The notes under the pieces are model-generated. The model ran no database searches, had not been told where the DNA came from, and was given only the letters and a program-made list of their open reading frames with translations. Made by a program: the position numbers and the translations under genes. Below are positions 1-8,627 of a DNA stretch of 37,835 nucleotides, piece by piece. Numbering within the stretch: position 1 is the stretch's first letter; the number at the start of each line of letters is the position of its first letter. Source of the stretch: an uncultured Verrucomicrobiota bacterium (lineage in GTDB: Bacteria; Verrucomicrobiota; Verrucomicrobiia; Limisphaerales; JADLHS01); contig CAIKLQ010000929.1 in assembly GCA_903828255.1 (NCBI GenBank), forward strand, positions 1 to 37,835, given 5' to 3'.

Positions 1-318
1 CGCTTCGCCACCGGCTTCAGCCAACCGCTCCTCCCGCTGCCTGCGCGCGGTTCGCAGCCCGGCAAATCGCCGCTGCTCCGCCTCAGTTCCGACAACGTGC
101 TCCTCACAGGCCTGAAGCCCAGCGACGACGGGCGAGCCGTGATCGTGCGGTTATTCGGTGCATCCGGCAAAACCGAATCCGTGAAATTGAATTGGGGCGC
201 GTGGAAGCCGAAAGCCGTCTTCGCCACCGACACGAGCGAGAAACCGGGCGCGAAGCTGGAAAGGCCCGTGACGGTTCCAGGCTACGGTCTGGTGAGTTTG
301 CGCGCCGAAGTCGAATAG
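1..318 (+). CDS. C-terminal end of probable GH38-type alpha-mannosidase (partial)
   Basis: The frame is open from the first base of the window to a TAG at 316-318, so the 5' end of the gene lies outside. About 105 residues are visible. The stretch SSDNVLLTGLKPSDDGRA followed by VIVRLFGASGK resembles the C-terminal beta domain of family 38 glycoside hydrolases, where a 'KPSDDG..vvRLyn..G' segment precedes the last strands. The protein ends in a short beta-rich tail (PGYGLVSLRAEVE). The catalytic domain is not in the window, so the assignment rests on this one motif. Another exo-glycosidase with a similar C-terminal beta sandwich is possible. Alpha-mannosidases of this family trim mannose from glycans and would fit the sugar enzymes downstream. 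Confidence 0.5.
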   Translation, partial: RFATGFSQPLLPLPARGSQPGKSPLLRLSSDNVLLTGLKPSDDGRAVIVRLFGASGKTESVKLNWGAWKPKAVFATDTSEKPGAKLERPVTVPGYGLVSLRAEVE

Positions 319-786
319 CGTCGGTGGTGACTTGCTGACGAATCCGACGGATGAACTAACGCTTGCCGGCGCCCCTGCTGGCATGCGCGTTTCGCGTTTT
401 GGTGCTCCGGTAATGACTTGCTTCAGGGGCATTCAAGGCAAGGCAGAGGAGTGAAGGGCAGGTGGATGCAGCCGGGAAAAAACCATTCCCCTGCCGATTC
501 GGCCGCCGCCGCACCCCCCCCCCAAGGCCCAACCCGAAGTTGGAACAGGCAACCAAAGCGCGGGTTGCTGGGTGATTCGGGGATCAATGATAATTCGGCG
601 AATCTGTCCAACTCCCACCGCAACTATAACTCGCCGGACAATCGTAACGAAAACCTCGAGTTGCGGTGTGGAATTGCTTTTGGTCTGCCGTGCGCCGGCA
701 AGCTGGCGCGAACGTCCAGAAGTTTCAGGCGCCGCCTTCAGTCAGCAGTTGCCAGCAGCCGCTCTCGCGTCGGTCGGACGGCGCGG
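319..786. other. Intergenic region, no gene recognised
   Basis: These 468 bases lie between a plus-strand stop and the 3' end of a minus-strand gene. Open frames in it show no recognisable protein features and change frame freely. It holds a run of ten C residues (514-523) in a C-rich stretch. No convincing terminator or RNA gene was seen. Confidence 0.5.
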
Positions 787-1818
787 TTACGCGCCCATGC
801 CGTCTTCAAACGAGCCGGCGGCCAGCGGGAAGCAGAGGTGATCGCGCACGTAGGCCACGCCGTTGGCGCTGGTGGCATCGAGATCGCGATAGGCGCTCTC
901 GGCTTCGACGATCAGTGGGGCGGTTTTCGTGCCCATGATTTGGCAATAGCGTTGCGGGTAACCTACGTTGATCAGCAACTCCGCGTAGCGTAACATGTTC
1001 AGGTCGCCCGAGGGGATGTCCACAAATTGCATCGCGCGGTCCGGCCAGTTCGGCGCCATGGCCCGCAACGGCAGTCCGGCGCGGACGACGTAATTTTTCA
1101 CATGACAGGCGTAGATGCGCGAGCCGACCTTGCGGAAGCGCGTTTCCCAGTCTTCACCTTCCCAGCAGTGTGACGGATCGGCATTCACCGCGAGCGTCGA
1201 GTCGCCGTCGCAAATTTTTACGAGCAGGTTGAAATCATCCGCACAACTCGCCGCCGTGCCGGGATGGATTTCATGCGCCAGATAGATTCCCAACGACTTC
1301 GCGTGCTTGCGGATCTTCGCGGTCTTTTTTACAAAACGCTCCTCGCCTTCTTTTAGCAGGTCGTAATCGCCGCCCTTCCAGAAGCCCCACGGATAACCCG
1401 TCGCCAGTTCCCAGCCGAACGCCACGCCCCAGAACATCGGCACGATCTTCACGCCCAGTTCGGCGCACAAGTCGAGCAACCGCAAAATGTAATCCTCGGC
1501 CCACTTCTCGATTTCCGCCGGAGATTGCTTCGCCACGTCGGCCGGGATGAAGGGGCGGATGGTCGGGCTTCCGGTCCAAGCCGTCGTATGGACCCAGAAA
1601 GCGCAGTGCGTGGACACGCCGTCCAAAGACATTTTGGCCTTGGCAAATGTGGCTTTGATTTCCTTGGCGGACTTGAGGCCCTGCGCGCCGTGCAACATGT
1701 AATTGGAGGGCTGCGCGCCGGTCGCCCCGGAATTTTTGGCGTAAGCGAGGAATTGAGCGAGGTTCTTCGCACCGTGTTGCGCGCCTTCGATACTGGGGTG
1801 ATAACAGTTGTTGGCCAT
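787..1818 (-). CDS. Sugar phosphate isomerase/epimerase family protein (xylose isomerase-like TIM barrel)
   Basis: A 343-residue protein with the features of the AP-endonuclease-2/xylose isomerase-like TIM barrel superfamily. Family members isomerise or epimerise sugars or inositol derivatives using a divalent metal. Putative metal ligands appear in HEIHPG (about residue 200), NADPSHCWEG (about 235) and the HVKN segment (about 262). A glutamate near the C-terminus (IVEAES) is a further candidate ligand. There is no signal peptide, so it should be cytoplasmic. The ATG at 1818 is the natural start, although no strong ribosome binding site precedes it. It is divergent from tatD and separated from it by a repeat-filled gap. 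The exact substrate cannot be read from sequence. IolE-like or related sugar catabolic roles are plausible. Confidence 0.8.
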   Translation of the reverse strand: MANNCYHPSIEGAQHGAKNLAQFLAYAKNSGATGAQPSNYMLHGAQGLKSAKEIKATFAKAKMSLDGVSTHCAFWVHTTAWTGSPTIRPFIPADVAKQSPAEIEKWAEDYILRLLDLCAELGVKIVPMFWGVAFGWELATGYPWGFWKGGDYDLLKEGEERFVKKTAKIRKHAKSLGIYLAHEIHPGTAASCADDFNLLVKICDGDSTLAVNADPSHCWEGEDWETRFRKVGSRIYACHVKNYVVRAGLPLRAMAPNWPDRAMQFVDIPSGDLNMLRYAELLINVGYPQRYCQIMGTKTAPLIVEAESAYRDLDATSANGVAYVRDHLCFPLAAGSFEDGMGA

Positions 1819-1905
1819 AGCGAGTTAAGGTTTTTGTTTCAAACTACGCTGGAAGAAATAGCCCTGCCGGTTGCGGAAATCAACTCGAATTCTTGGGGGC
1901 GAGGG

Positions 1906-1987
1906 TTCAGTATTGAGTGTTCAGCGTTCAGTGGGCGACCGGGAACGGAGTTGCGATTCTGAAAACTGAATCTGAATCCTGAATACT
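1906..1987. repeat. Intergenic element with two opposed arms of 7-nt words
   Basis: The left arm (1906-1933) is four consecutive heptamers: TTCAGTA, TTGAGTG, TTCAGCG, TTCAGTG. The right arm (1959-1986) is built from CTGAAAA, CTGAAT, CTGAATC and CTGAATA, the complement type. The outer ends AGTATT (1909-1914) and AATACT (1982-1987) pair perfectly. It ends five bases before the tatD start codon. Confidence 0.7.
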
Positions 1988-1991
1988 TTTC

Positions 1992-2804
1992 ATGCCCATT
2001 TTCTACGACACGCACGCGCATCTGGATTATCCGGATTTTCACTCCGACATCGCGCAGATCCTCGAGCGCGCGCAAGCCGCTGGCATCACAAAACTCATTT
2101 CCATTGGCACGGACTTGGATAGCAGCGCAAGGGCGATCAAGCTCGCCGAAGCGCATCCGGGCATTTACGCCGTGGTGGGGTGGCATCCGAATGACGCGAC
2201 CGGCGCTCCGGCAGACTTGCGCCCGGCACTGCGGGAACTGACGAAACATCCCAAGGTGGTCGCCCTCGGCGAAACGGGCCTGGATTATTTCCGTTTGCCC
2301 TCGACCAAAGGCGGCACCGCGGCGGACGACGAGCCATGCAAGCGCCGGCAAGCGGACATTTTCCAGCAGCAACTCGAAGTCGCCGCCGAAACCGGACTGA
2401 ACTGCGTGGTGCACCAACGTGGCGACTGCTTCGAGGATACGATCCGGATTTTCGAGCCGTTCGCCAGGAAGGTGCGCGCCGTATTTCATTGCTTTGCCAG
2501 CGATGCCGCCACCATGCAGCGCGTGCTGGCGCTGGGTTCGATCGTGAGCTTTACAGGCATCGCCACGTTCAAGAACGGACAAAACGTTCGCGCCACGCTC
2601 GCTGCCACGCCGCTGGGGAGCTTTATGTTGGAGACGGATTCTCCGTTTCTCGCGCCGATTCCGTATCGAGGAAAGCGCTGTGAGCCAGCGTACGTGAAGG
2701 AAATATCGGAAGTCGTCGCACAGGTGAAGGGGTGCGGGCTGGAGGAATTGAGCCGAGCGACTTGCGCGACGGCGCACAGTTTTTTTCCCAAGTTGGCGGC
2801 GTAA
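1992..2804 (+). CDS. tatD: TatD family metal-dependent hydrolase/DNase
   Basis: A 270-residue protein of normal length for TatD. The metal-binding signature is present in order: DTHAHLD near the N-terminus, ALGETGLDYF (about residue 95), a VHQR segment where many members have a His ligand (about 140), FHCF (about 165) and LETDSPFLAP (about 215). TatD enzymes are cytoplasmic deoxyribonucleases with two metal ions. Many paralogues exist, so the in vivo substrate is not certain. The ATG at 1992 starts directly at the conserved MPIFYDTHAHLD. It is convergent with the FAD/Fe-S gene at 2862. A second, divergent TatD-like protein is encoded at 6221. Confidence 0.9.
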   Translation: MPIFYDTHAHLDYPDFHSDIAQILERAQAAGITKLISIGTDLDSSARAIKLAEAHPGIYAVVGWHPNDATGAPADLRPALRELTKHPKVVALGETGLDYFRLPSTKGGTAADDEPCKRRQADIFQQQLEVAAETGLNCVVHQRGDCFEDTIRIFEPFARKVRAVFHCFASDAATMQRVLALGSIVSFTGIATFKNGQNVRATLAATPLGSFMLETDSPFLAPIPYRGKRCEPAYVKEISEVVAQVKGCGLEELSRATCATAHSFFPKLAA

Positions 2805-2861
2805 GGCCAAACGGGCTTCGGCTTGGCAGTTTCTGCTTGGGGGTGGGAGCTTGAAGTTTTC

Positions 2862-5690
2862 CTATTCCAACGCATCCGCCAACACTTCCGCCAGGTGCCG
2901 CGCGTGGATATGCGCCAGATGATCAATCTGATGCCGGCAACTCGCGCCCGATGCCACCACCAAACTGCCGTACGGCAGGGCGCGGATTTTCTCCACGAGC
3001 GGTTTTGCCACTTCGCGCGAAAGGTCGTATTTCGCCTTCATCATGCCGAACCCGCCAGCCATGCCGCAACAGCCCGTGTCGAGATAGGTGATCTTGCGTC
3101 CGGGCAGGCGCGCGGCGAGTCGGTGCATGTAGGACGCGTTGGTGACGGCCTTCGCGTGACAATGGACGTGGATCGCCACCGTCGTGGGACGCGACTGGAA
3201 TTGCAATGCCTCCGGTTCGCGGCGGAGCAGTTCGTCGAGAAATTCTTCGAGCAGGAAACAACGCGCCGCCATCCGCTCGGCCCCGGGCAGGTTTAGTTCG
3301 CGATAATCTTCGACGAACATGGAATGGCAGGACGGTTCGAGGAAAATGACCGGTGGGTTGTCCACATCCGGACCAAGCAGGGCCAGGTTATGCGCGCCCA
3401 AACGCGACGCTTCGCCCAGGTTGCCCTGACTAAACGCCGGTCGCCCGCAACATTCCCGCCCTTGGGCGAGCGCGACTTGAAAGCCAGCCAGTTCCAGGAT
3501 GCGGACCGCCGCCATGCCGATGTGCGGTTCGTGGTAACGCACGAAAGTGTCGTCCCACAGAATCACCCGACCGCGGGAGGGTGGGCGAACATCGGTTCGC
3601 CGCTCGAACCACCGATCAAAGCGTTGCCGGGTGTACTTCGGCAAGGGTCGCTCGGCGGAGATGCCAGCCATCCGCTCCAAGAATTTCCGCACGACGAACC
3701 GCCCGGTCAGCGCGTTGGCCAGCCGCGGCATGACGCAACCTAGCCGGCCCAACCGGTCCACCGAACTGAACAGGCGCTGGCTCGGCGAAGGTCCGTCGCG
3801 CCGGATGCGCGCCCACTGTAGCTCGGCTTTGAGTAGTGCCATGTTTACGCTGGATGGACACTCACTGGTGCAGGCTTTGCAGGAGAGGCAATTGCTCAAC
3901 GCGGTGTCGAGCTCCGCCGAGGCCAGCGCGTCGCCGCCGGCCACGCCGCGCAATTCCAAGGCGGCGCGGATGGCATTGGCCCGGCCGCGTGTGGACATGA
4001 TTTCTTCGCCCGTCGCCACAAATGTCGGGCACATCGTCGGCGTGTCTTTGCGACAACCGCCGCAGCCGTTGCACTGTTCGAGATGGCCGACAAACGAAGC
4101 GTCCCGCGCGGCGAATACCAACACCGGCTCGAACGGCAGCTTGAGGGTGTAGCCCGCGGCTTGTCGCAGGTTCGTGTCCAGCTTGAAGCGTCCGTCGTCA
4201 ATCAGCTTGCCCGGATTAAAAGCATTATGCGGATCAAACGACTTCTTGATCTGCCGCATGAGCAGGTGGAGATCCTCGCCCACCTGATCTTGCAAAAATT
4301 CCGTGCGCCCGATGCCCAGACCATGCTCGGACGCGAACGAGCCGTTGAACTGTTTCACCAGCGCCGCCACTTCCATCGTGATCTGCCGGAAAGTCCTCAC
4401 CCCTGCGCTGGTGTGCAGATCAATCATGGGCCGCACATGCAGCAGGCCGGAAGCGGCGTGGCCGTAGAACGACGCCTCCAGCCCGAACTTGCGCAGGAGC
4501 GCCGTGAGGCCGGCGTAATATGCCGGTAAATCCTTTGGGCGCACCGCCGCGTCCTCAATGCATGTGACTGGCTTCCTGCTGCCTTTCAGACCTGTGAGCA
4601 GCGAAAGTCCCGCTTTGCGCAACGTCCACACCTGATTGATTTGCGCGAGCGTTTGCATGACTTTCTTGCGCACGCCGAGGGGTTTCTTCTCCAGCGCCGC
4701 GAGCCGATCTTCCACGTCGCCGTAAAATTCCACGGCCAGCACGCCGGCGGTCGGAAGCGCATCCAGTTCGAGCAAATCCCGCGCACTCTGAAACTCGCGT
4801 TGCCCGCGCGTTTGATCGAGCAGCAGGCGATCCAGCAATTCGATGGCGGCGGGCTTCAGCTCCAACAACTCCACCGTGGCCTGCATCGCCTCCGCGAGGT
4901 CGTCGAAGAAAATCAGGCCCAACCCGATTTCGTCCGGCGTGGGCAGTACTTTGACCACCGCTGAGGTGATGGCGGCCAGCGTGCCTTCGCTGCCGGCGAT
5001 TACGTTGAGGAGGTTGCCCGGTTCGCGCAGGACCCGGTCCAGTCCGTAACCCGGCCACCGTTTCACCATTCCCGGCCCGAAGCGTTCGGCGATTTGCAGC
5101 CCGTTTAACATCGCCAGGTCTTCGAGTAAATCGCGCTGCGGCTTCAACGTGTCGTGGTCGCCCCCCACCTGAAACACGCGCCCATCGGCGAGGACAATTT
5201 CCAATTCCACCAAATGATCCGCCGTCGTGCCGTAAAGCGGCGCCCGTGCTCCGGAAGAATTGTTAGCGATCATTCCGCCGAGCGTCGCGCGCGAACTCGT
5301 CGCCACGTCCGGCCCGAAACAAAATCCGCTGGGCCGAAGATACTGATTGAGTTGATCCAGCACCACGCCGGCACCGACGCGCACGGTTCGCTGTTCTGGA
5401 TCGAAGTCGCTGATCCACCGGTTGTGGCGGGAGAAATCAATCACCAAGCCGTCGCCGATCGCGCCGCCGACCAAGCCCGTACCGGCGCCGCGCGGGATCA
5501 ACGGCACGCCGGCGTGGCCCGCCGCTTGGATGACGGAGCTGGCTTGCGTCGCATCGCGTGGGAACGCCACGGCGAACGGTTCGATCTGGTAATGCGACGC
5601 GTCGGTGGCGTAGATCTGCCGCGTGAGATTGTCATAAGCGACCTGACAACTCGCGGTGGCGAGCGTGGCGTGTTGTTGCGTCGGTGTCAT
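2862..5690 (-). CDS. FAD-linked oxidase fused to 4Fe-4S/CCG domains (YdiJ-like 2-hydroxyacid dehydrogenase)
   Basis: A 942-residue multidomain flavoenzyme that oxidises a D-2-hydroxyacid (lactate, 2-hydroxyglutarate or similar) and passes electrons through Fe-S clusters. The N-terminal FAD-binding type 4 domain (about 40-250) contains IPRGAGTGLVGGA and GGMIANNSSGAR. The FAD-oxidase C domain follows (about 260-520). Two ferredoxin-type Cys clusters follow, CNGCGGC..CP (about 537-555) and CLSCKACTSECP (about 597-608). The C-terminal part carries CCG-type motifs (ECCGRP about 745, DTGCCGMAGG about 877). This order matches YdiJ/D2HGDH-like proteins of about 1000 residues. The frame is open upstream to 6173, but the ATG at 5690 gives the proper N-terminus and is preceded by GGAAC. 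The upstream part is non-homologous and overlaps a plus-strand gene. The substrate is inferred only to class level. Confidence 0.9.
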   Translation of the reverse strand: MTPTQQHATLATASCQVAYDNLTRQIYATDASHYQIEPFAVAFPRDATQASSVIQAAGHAGVPLIPRGAGTGLVGGAIGDGLVIDFSRHNRWISDFDPEQRTVRVGAGVVLDQLNQYLRPSGFCFGPDVATSSRATLGGMIANNSSGARAPLYGTTADHLVELEIVLADGRVFQVGGDHDTLKPQRDLLEDLAMLNGLQIAERFGPGMVKRWPGYGLDRVLREPGNLLNVIAGSEGTLAAITSAVVKVLPTPDEIGLGLIFFDDLAEAMQATVELLELKPAAIELLDRLLLDQTRGQREFQSARDLLELDALPTAGVLAVEFYGDVEDRLAALEKKPLGVRKKVMQTLAQINQVWTLRKAGLSLLTGLKGSRKPVTCIEDAAVRPKDLPAYYAGLTALLRKFGLEASFYGHAASGLLHVRPMIDLHTSAGVRTFRQITMEVAALVKQFNGSFASEHGLGIGRTEFLQDQVGEDLHLLMRQIKKSFDPHNAFNPGKLIDDGRFKLDTNLRQAAGYTLKLPFEPVLVFAARDASFVGHLEQCNGCGGCRKDTPTMCPTFVATGEEIMSTRGRANAIRAALELRGVAGGDALASAELDTALSNCLSCKACTSECPSSVNMALLKAELQWARIRRDGPSPSQRLFSSVDRLGRLGCVMPRLANALTGRFVVRKFLERMAGISAERPLPKYTRQRFDRWFERRTDVRPPSRGRVILWDDTFVRYHEPHIGMAAVRILELAGFQVALAQGRECCGRPAFSQGNLGEASRLGAHNLALLGPDVDNPPVIFLEPSCHSMFVEDYRELNLPGAERMAARCFLLEEFLDELLRREPEALQFQSRPTTVAIHVHCHAKAVTNASYMHRLAARLPGRKITYLDTGCCGMAGGFGMMKAKYDLSREVAKPLVEKIRALPYGSLVVASGASCRHQIDHLAHIHARHLAEVLADALE

Positions 5691-5834
5691 CTGTTCCGGC
5701 CAGCGGCGAAGTAGTGGGGCAGCCGTCCCGGTCGCAGACGTGACGTCCGCGCCACTACCGTTCGTCGGCGGCAGCTTAAGCCTGGCCCGCACGATTGACA
5801 ACGGCGAACCCGACAGGTAAACGACAGGTGGAAT

Positions 5835-6107
5835 ATGACACGCCAGCAAGTTCTCGATCACTACTTCCTCGACGCCCGCAGCCGGCTGATTGATATCGCC
5901 GCGTTCCTGGACCGCGTCGAGCGCGCCGCCGGCCAGGATGATTTCCGCATCAAGGCCTTTCGCGCCGCGCTCAACGATTTGAATGGCCGCGGCAGACAGA
6001 AGACCAAACGGGTGCTGCTGGCGTTCAGCGATCCAACCACGGAACCAATTCCCGCCGCGACCACCAAGGCCGCGTGCGGCGCGTGGCCGGGCGGAAATAG
6101 CCGATAG
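5835..6107 (+). CDS. Small conserved-looking protein beside EboB-like hydrolase
   Basis: A 90-residue, probably soluble protein of unknown function. It begins [20 protein letters not shown] and has an amphipathic, acidic N-terminal half ([14 protein letters not shown]). It ends in a motif-like segment [16 protein letters not shown] followed by [10 protein letters not shown], with a Cys and clustered Pro/Gly residues. This looks conserved and not random, and the start has a good purine-rich site (AGGTGGA just upstream of the ATG). It is followed after 113 bases by the EboB-like hydrolase on the same strand, so the two are probably co-transcribed. It is divergent from the FAD/Fe-S gene. No named domain was recognised and no function is claimed. 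Confidence 0.7.
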   Translation: MTRQQVLDHYFLDARSRLIDIAAFLDRVERAAGQDDFRIKAFRAALNDLNGRGRQKTKRVLLAFSDPTTEPIPAATTKAACGAWPGGNSR

Positions 6108-6132
6108 CCAGAAGCGAAGCGCCGGTAGTTCA

Positions 6133-6192
6133 CGCAAACCGCAAACCGCATCACGCGCCCGAATTAAGATCAAGAGGAAGATTAAGATTAAG
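6133..6192 (+). repeat. Short 7-nt then 6-nt word repeats ahead of the EboB-like gene
   Basis: Three heptamers (CGCAAAC, CGCAAAC, CGCATCA; 6133-6153) are followed by five hexamers from 6163 (ATTAAG, ATCAAG, AGGAAG, ATTAAG, ATTAAG). Only one arm is present, since no complementary arm was found nearby. It lies 28 bases before the start codon at 6221. Confidence 0.65.
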
Positions 6193-6220
6193 AAACCGAC
6201 TGCCAGCAGACCTCGAATTC

Positions 6221-7030
6221 ATGAAATACATCGAACCCCACGCCCACATGGTCAGCCGCGTCACGGATGATTACCAACGCATGGCGCTGGCCGGCTGCGC
6301 GGCGATTTGCGAGCCGGCGTTCTGGGCCGGCTTCGACCGCAGTTCGCCCGCCGGCTTCTACGATTACTTTTGCCAGTTGACCGAGCACGAGCCGAAGCGC
6401 GCGGCGAAGTTCGGCATCGCCCATTTCTGTTGGCTGTGCATCAACCCCAAGGAATCGGAAGACGTGAAGTTCGCCCAGGAAGTTATCGCGCTCATTCCCC
6501 AGTTTCTGGATCAGCCAAACGTGCTCGGCATCGGCGAGATCGGGTTGAACAAGAATTCCCGCAACGAACTCCGCGTGCTGGAAATGCATGTGGACCTCGC
6601 CGCCCGCCACAACCAACTCATCCTCGTCCACACGCCGCACCTTGAAGACAAGCTCAAGGGCACGCGCCTGATTCTCGACGTTTTAAAGAGTGACCGGCGG
6701 ATCAAGCCGGAGCGCGTGATCATTGACCACGTTGAAGAACACACGGTGAAGCTGGTGCTGGATCGTGGCCATTGGGCGGGCATGACGCTTTACCCGGAAA
6801 CCAAATGCACGCCGGCGCGGGCCGTGGACATCCTGGAAACCTACGGCAGCGAACGCCTCTGGATGAACAGCGCCTGCGATTGGGGCGTGAGCGATCCACT
6901 CGCCGTGCCGAAGACTGTCTTGGAAATGCAACGGCGCGGCCATTGCGCCAAAGCCATCGAGCGCGTCGTGTGGCAGAATCCCCGCAGGTTCCTCGGCCAA
7001 TCTCCGAAGTTCAAGTTGCCGCCGACATGA
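6221..7030 (+). CDS. eboB: EboB-like TatD family hydrolase
   Basis: A 269-residue metal-dependent hydrolase. The start [20 protein letters not shown] with an HxH metal site, then [35 protein letters not shown] and [12 protein letters not shown] match the EboB branch of the TatD superfamily. EboB is part of the ebo gene cluster linked to traffic of specialised metabolites in diverse bacteria and some algae. The other ebo genes (UbiA-like prenyltransferase, dehydroquinate synthase-like, isomerase) are not next to it here. The family name is therefore given, but a role in metabolite export is not supported by context. The upstream neighbour is the 90-residue protein. The ATG at 6221 begins at the conserved N-terminus. 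It is probably a cytoplasmic enzyme of unknown substrate. Confidence 0.75.
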   Translation: MKYIEPHAHMVSRVTDDYQRMALAGCAAICEPAFWAGFDRSSPAGFYDYFCQLTEHEPKRAAKFGIAHFCWLCINPKESEDVKFAQEVIALIPQFLDQPNVLGIGEIGLNKNSRNELRVLEMHVDLAARHNQLILVHTPHLEDKLKGTRLILDVLKSDRRIKPERVIIDHVEEHTVKLVLDRGHWAGMTLYPETKCTPARAVDILETYGSERLWMNSACDWGVSDPLAVPKTVLEMQRRGHCAKAIERVVWQNPRRFLGQSPKFKLPPT

Positions 7031-7422
7031 CCCAGCGATCCGCTCGGGAAATCGGTTGAAGGCAGTTGGGCCGCCGACTTTATGCCGCTTCATCTCATGC
7101 ACCTTTCCGAGGCCGTCTGCGAATCTTTGTCCCAGGTGGGACAAGGATTTGCAGTGTCAGGTCTATCGGTGGTGAGCAGGTCAAAAAGGAACCGGGAGCT
7201 ACCTATGAGCCGGGTAGTGGCACTCCAAGCCGCTGCCGCGCTTCAGCCTCCACCAGTGCGATACTGTGTGGTTCAGGGGTTCAAGGCGCGAAACTTTCGC
7301 GCGGCAGATTCACGGCTCCCGCCACGTTCCTTCTGCGGGGCAGTGGGAGAAGCACTCTGCCCCACCGCAATTCGCTATTTCCACGCGCAGGCTTTTCTGT
7401 CTGAATGTCGGGCAGGATCATT
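7031..7422. other. Intergenic region with several inverted repeats
   Basis: This gap of 392 bases has no convincing gene. It contains a near-perfect 13-bp palindrome with one wobble pair at 7122-7149 (core TTGTCCCA and TGGGACAA), a perfect 8-bp palindrome GCGCGAAA/TTTCGCGC at 7286-7302, and a 7-bp inverted repeat GGGGCAG/CTGCCCC at 7337-7363. These look like REP-type elements. The end of the region carries AGGA six bases before the next start codon at 7423. Confidence 0.5.
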
Positions 7423-8526
7423 ATGAGCAAAACCAAAGTCGCCCTGCTGGGGGCCGGATTCATTGCGGACATTCACCTCGAGTCCTATCGCCGCTTCGTG
7501 CCGGACGCGGAAGTCGTGGCGGTCTTCGCGCGCAATCCTCAAAAAGCCGAGGCGTTCGCGTGCAAGCATCACATCCCGCGCTGGTTTTCGGACCTCGATC
7601 GGGCCCTCACGGAGTCGGGTTGCGACGTGGTGGACATCTGCCTGCCGAACTTCCTCCATCACCGGGCTGCCCTGGCGGCGGCCAAAGCGGGTAAGCATAT
7701 CATCATCGAGAAGCCGCTGAGCGTCACGCTGGAGGAGGCGGATGAAATAATTGCGGCCAGCAAGACCGCGAATCGAAAGCTGATGTATGCCGAGGAACTG
7801 TGCTTCGCGCCGAAGTACGAGCGTGTGCGCCAACTCGCCACCGAAGGCGCGTTTGGAAAAATCTACATGCTCAAGCAGGCGGAGAAACACAGCGGCCCGC
7901 ACAGCGACTGGTTTTATGACATCGCCCAATCCGGCGGCGGCGTCATCATGGACATGGGCTGCCACGGGTTGGCGTGGTTTCGCTGGATGCTCGGCGGGCG
8001 GCCCCGCGCCGTCAGCGTGCTGGCGCACATGCAGACTGGGCTGATCCACAAGGGCCGCACGCGTGGCGAGGAAAATTCGGTGGTGATCGTCGAGTTCGAA
8101 GGCGGCGTGATCGGCGTCGTGGAAAACAGTTGGGCCAAGCTCGGCGGCATGGATGACCGCGCGGAAGTTCATGGCACCGGCGGCGTCTGTTACGCCGACC
8201 TCTTCCAGGGCAACTCCGCCCTCACTTATAGCGAACCGGGCTACGGCTACGCGATGGAGAAAGCTGGCTCGACAAAGGGCTGGACCTTTACCGGCTTCGA
8301 GGAAGCGTTCAACCAAGGCTATCCGCAGGAGTTGAAGCACTTCATCGAATGTGTGCGCGAGGACAAAGAACCGGTCGTCACGGGCGAGGACGGTCGAGCC
8401 GTGCTCGAATTGATTTACGCTGCGTATTGCTCGGCGGGCACGGGGCAGAAAGTCAGCCTGCCGTTCCACGCCAAGGTGGCGAAACCCGTTGATCTATGGC
8501 TGGGCGTGGGGGAGGGAAGGGATTGA
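7423..8526 (+). CDS. Gfo/Idh/MocA family NAD(P)-dependent oxidoreductase
   Basis: A 367-residue two-domain oxidoreductase. The N-terminal Rossmann fold starts KVALLGAGFIADIHLESY. The family signature EKPLSVT (about residue 97) places the catalytic Lys of the EKP motif. The C-terminal alpha/beta substrate domain includes GGGVIMDMGCHGLAWFRW, where the Asp/His pair is typical of the sugar-binding site. Such enzymes oxidise or reduce the hydroxyls of sugars and inositols. Three in-frame starts exist, and the ATG at 7423 is chosen because AGGA lies six bases upstream and it begins at the Rossmann strand. The last residues (GVGEGRD) are encoded by the start of an octamer repeat element, so the tail may be acquired. 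It is followed on the same strand by a NagB-type gene. Confidence 0.9.
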   Translation: MSKTKVALLGAGFIADIHLESYRRFVPDAEVVAVFARNPQKAEAFACKHHIPRWFSDLDRALTESGCDVVDICLPNFLHHRAALAAAKAGKHIIIEKPLSVTLEEADEIIAASKTANRKLMYAEELCFAPKYERVRQLATEGAFGKIYMLKQAEKHSGPHSDWFYDIAQSGGGVIMDMGCHGLAWFRWMLGGRPRAVSVLAHMQTGLIHKGRTRGEENSVVIVEFEGGVIGVVENSWAKLGGMDDRAEVHGTGGVCYADLFQGNSALTYSEPGYGYAMEKAGSTKGWTFTGFEEAFNQGYPQELKHFIECVREDKEPVVTGEDGRAVLELIYAAYCSAGTGQKVSLPFHAKVAKPVDLWLGVGEGRD

Positions 8527-8602
8527 TGGAGTAGTGGATTGATGGGGGAACTCCGCGTTTTCAACCCTCCAAAATCCATCATCCAGTAATCCACCCTTTC
8601 CC
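8519..8602. repeat. Opposed arms of 8-nt words overlapping the 3' end of the Gfo/Idh gene
   Basis: The left arm reads GGGATTGA, TGGAGTAG, TGGATTGA (8519-8542). The right arm reads AAAATCCA, TCATCCAG, TAATCCAC (8571-8594) and then a C/T-rich tail complementary to the G-rich bases just before 8519. The TGGA/TCCA cores recur every 7-8 bases. The left arm includes the stop codon at 8524-8526. Confidence 0.7.
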
Positions 8603-8627
8603 CTCCGTCACTTCAGTTTTCGCTCCT

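Noticed and set aside
514-523. Run of ten C residues as a possible phase-variation tract
   Set aside because: It is not in or next to a recognisable promoter or start codon, and the neighbouring gene ends about 200 bases away.
2805-2861. Possible bidirectional terminator between tatD and the FAD/Fe-S gene
   Set aside because: GCCAA and TTGGC arms are short, the stem contains a bulge, and no clean T-run follows on either strand.
5795-5823. Perfect TTGACA followed after 17 bases by TAAACG, ahead of the 90-residue gene
   Set aside because: The -10 match is poor, and the implied transcript would start only a few bases before the ATG. Not strong enough to call.
5691-6173. Upstream extension of the FAD/Fe-S dehydrogenase frame (161 codons)
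   Set aside because: It does not resemble the family N-terminus and covers the divergent 90-residue gene. The ATG at 5690 fits the family.
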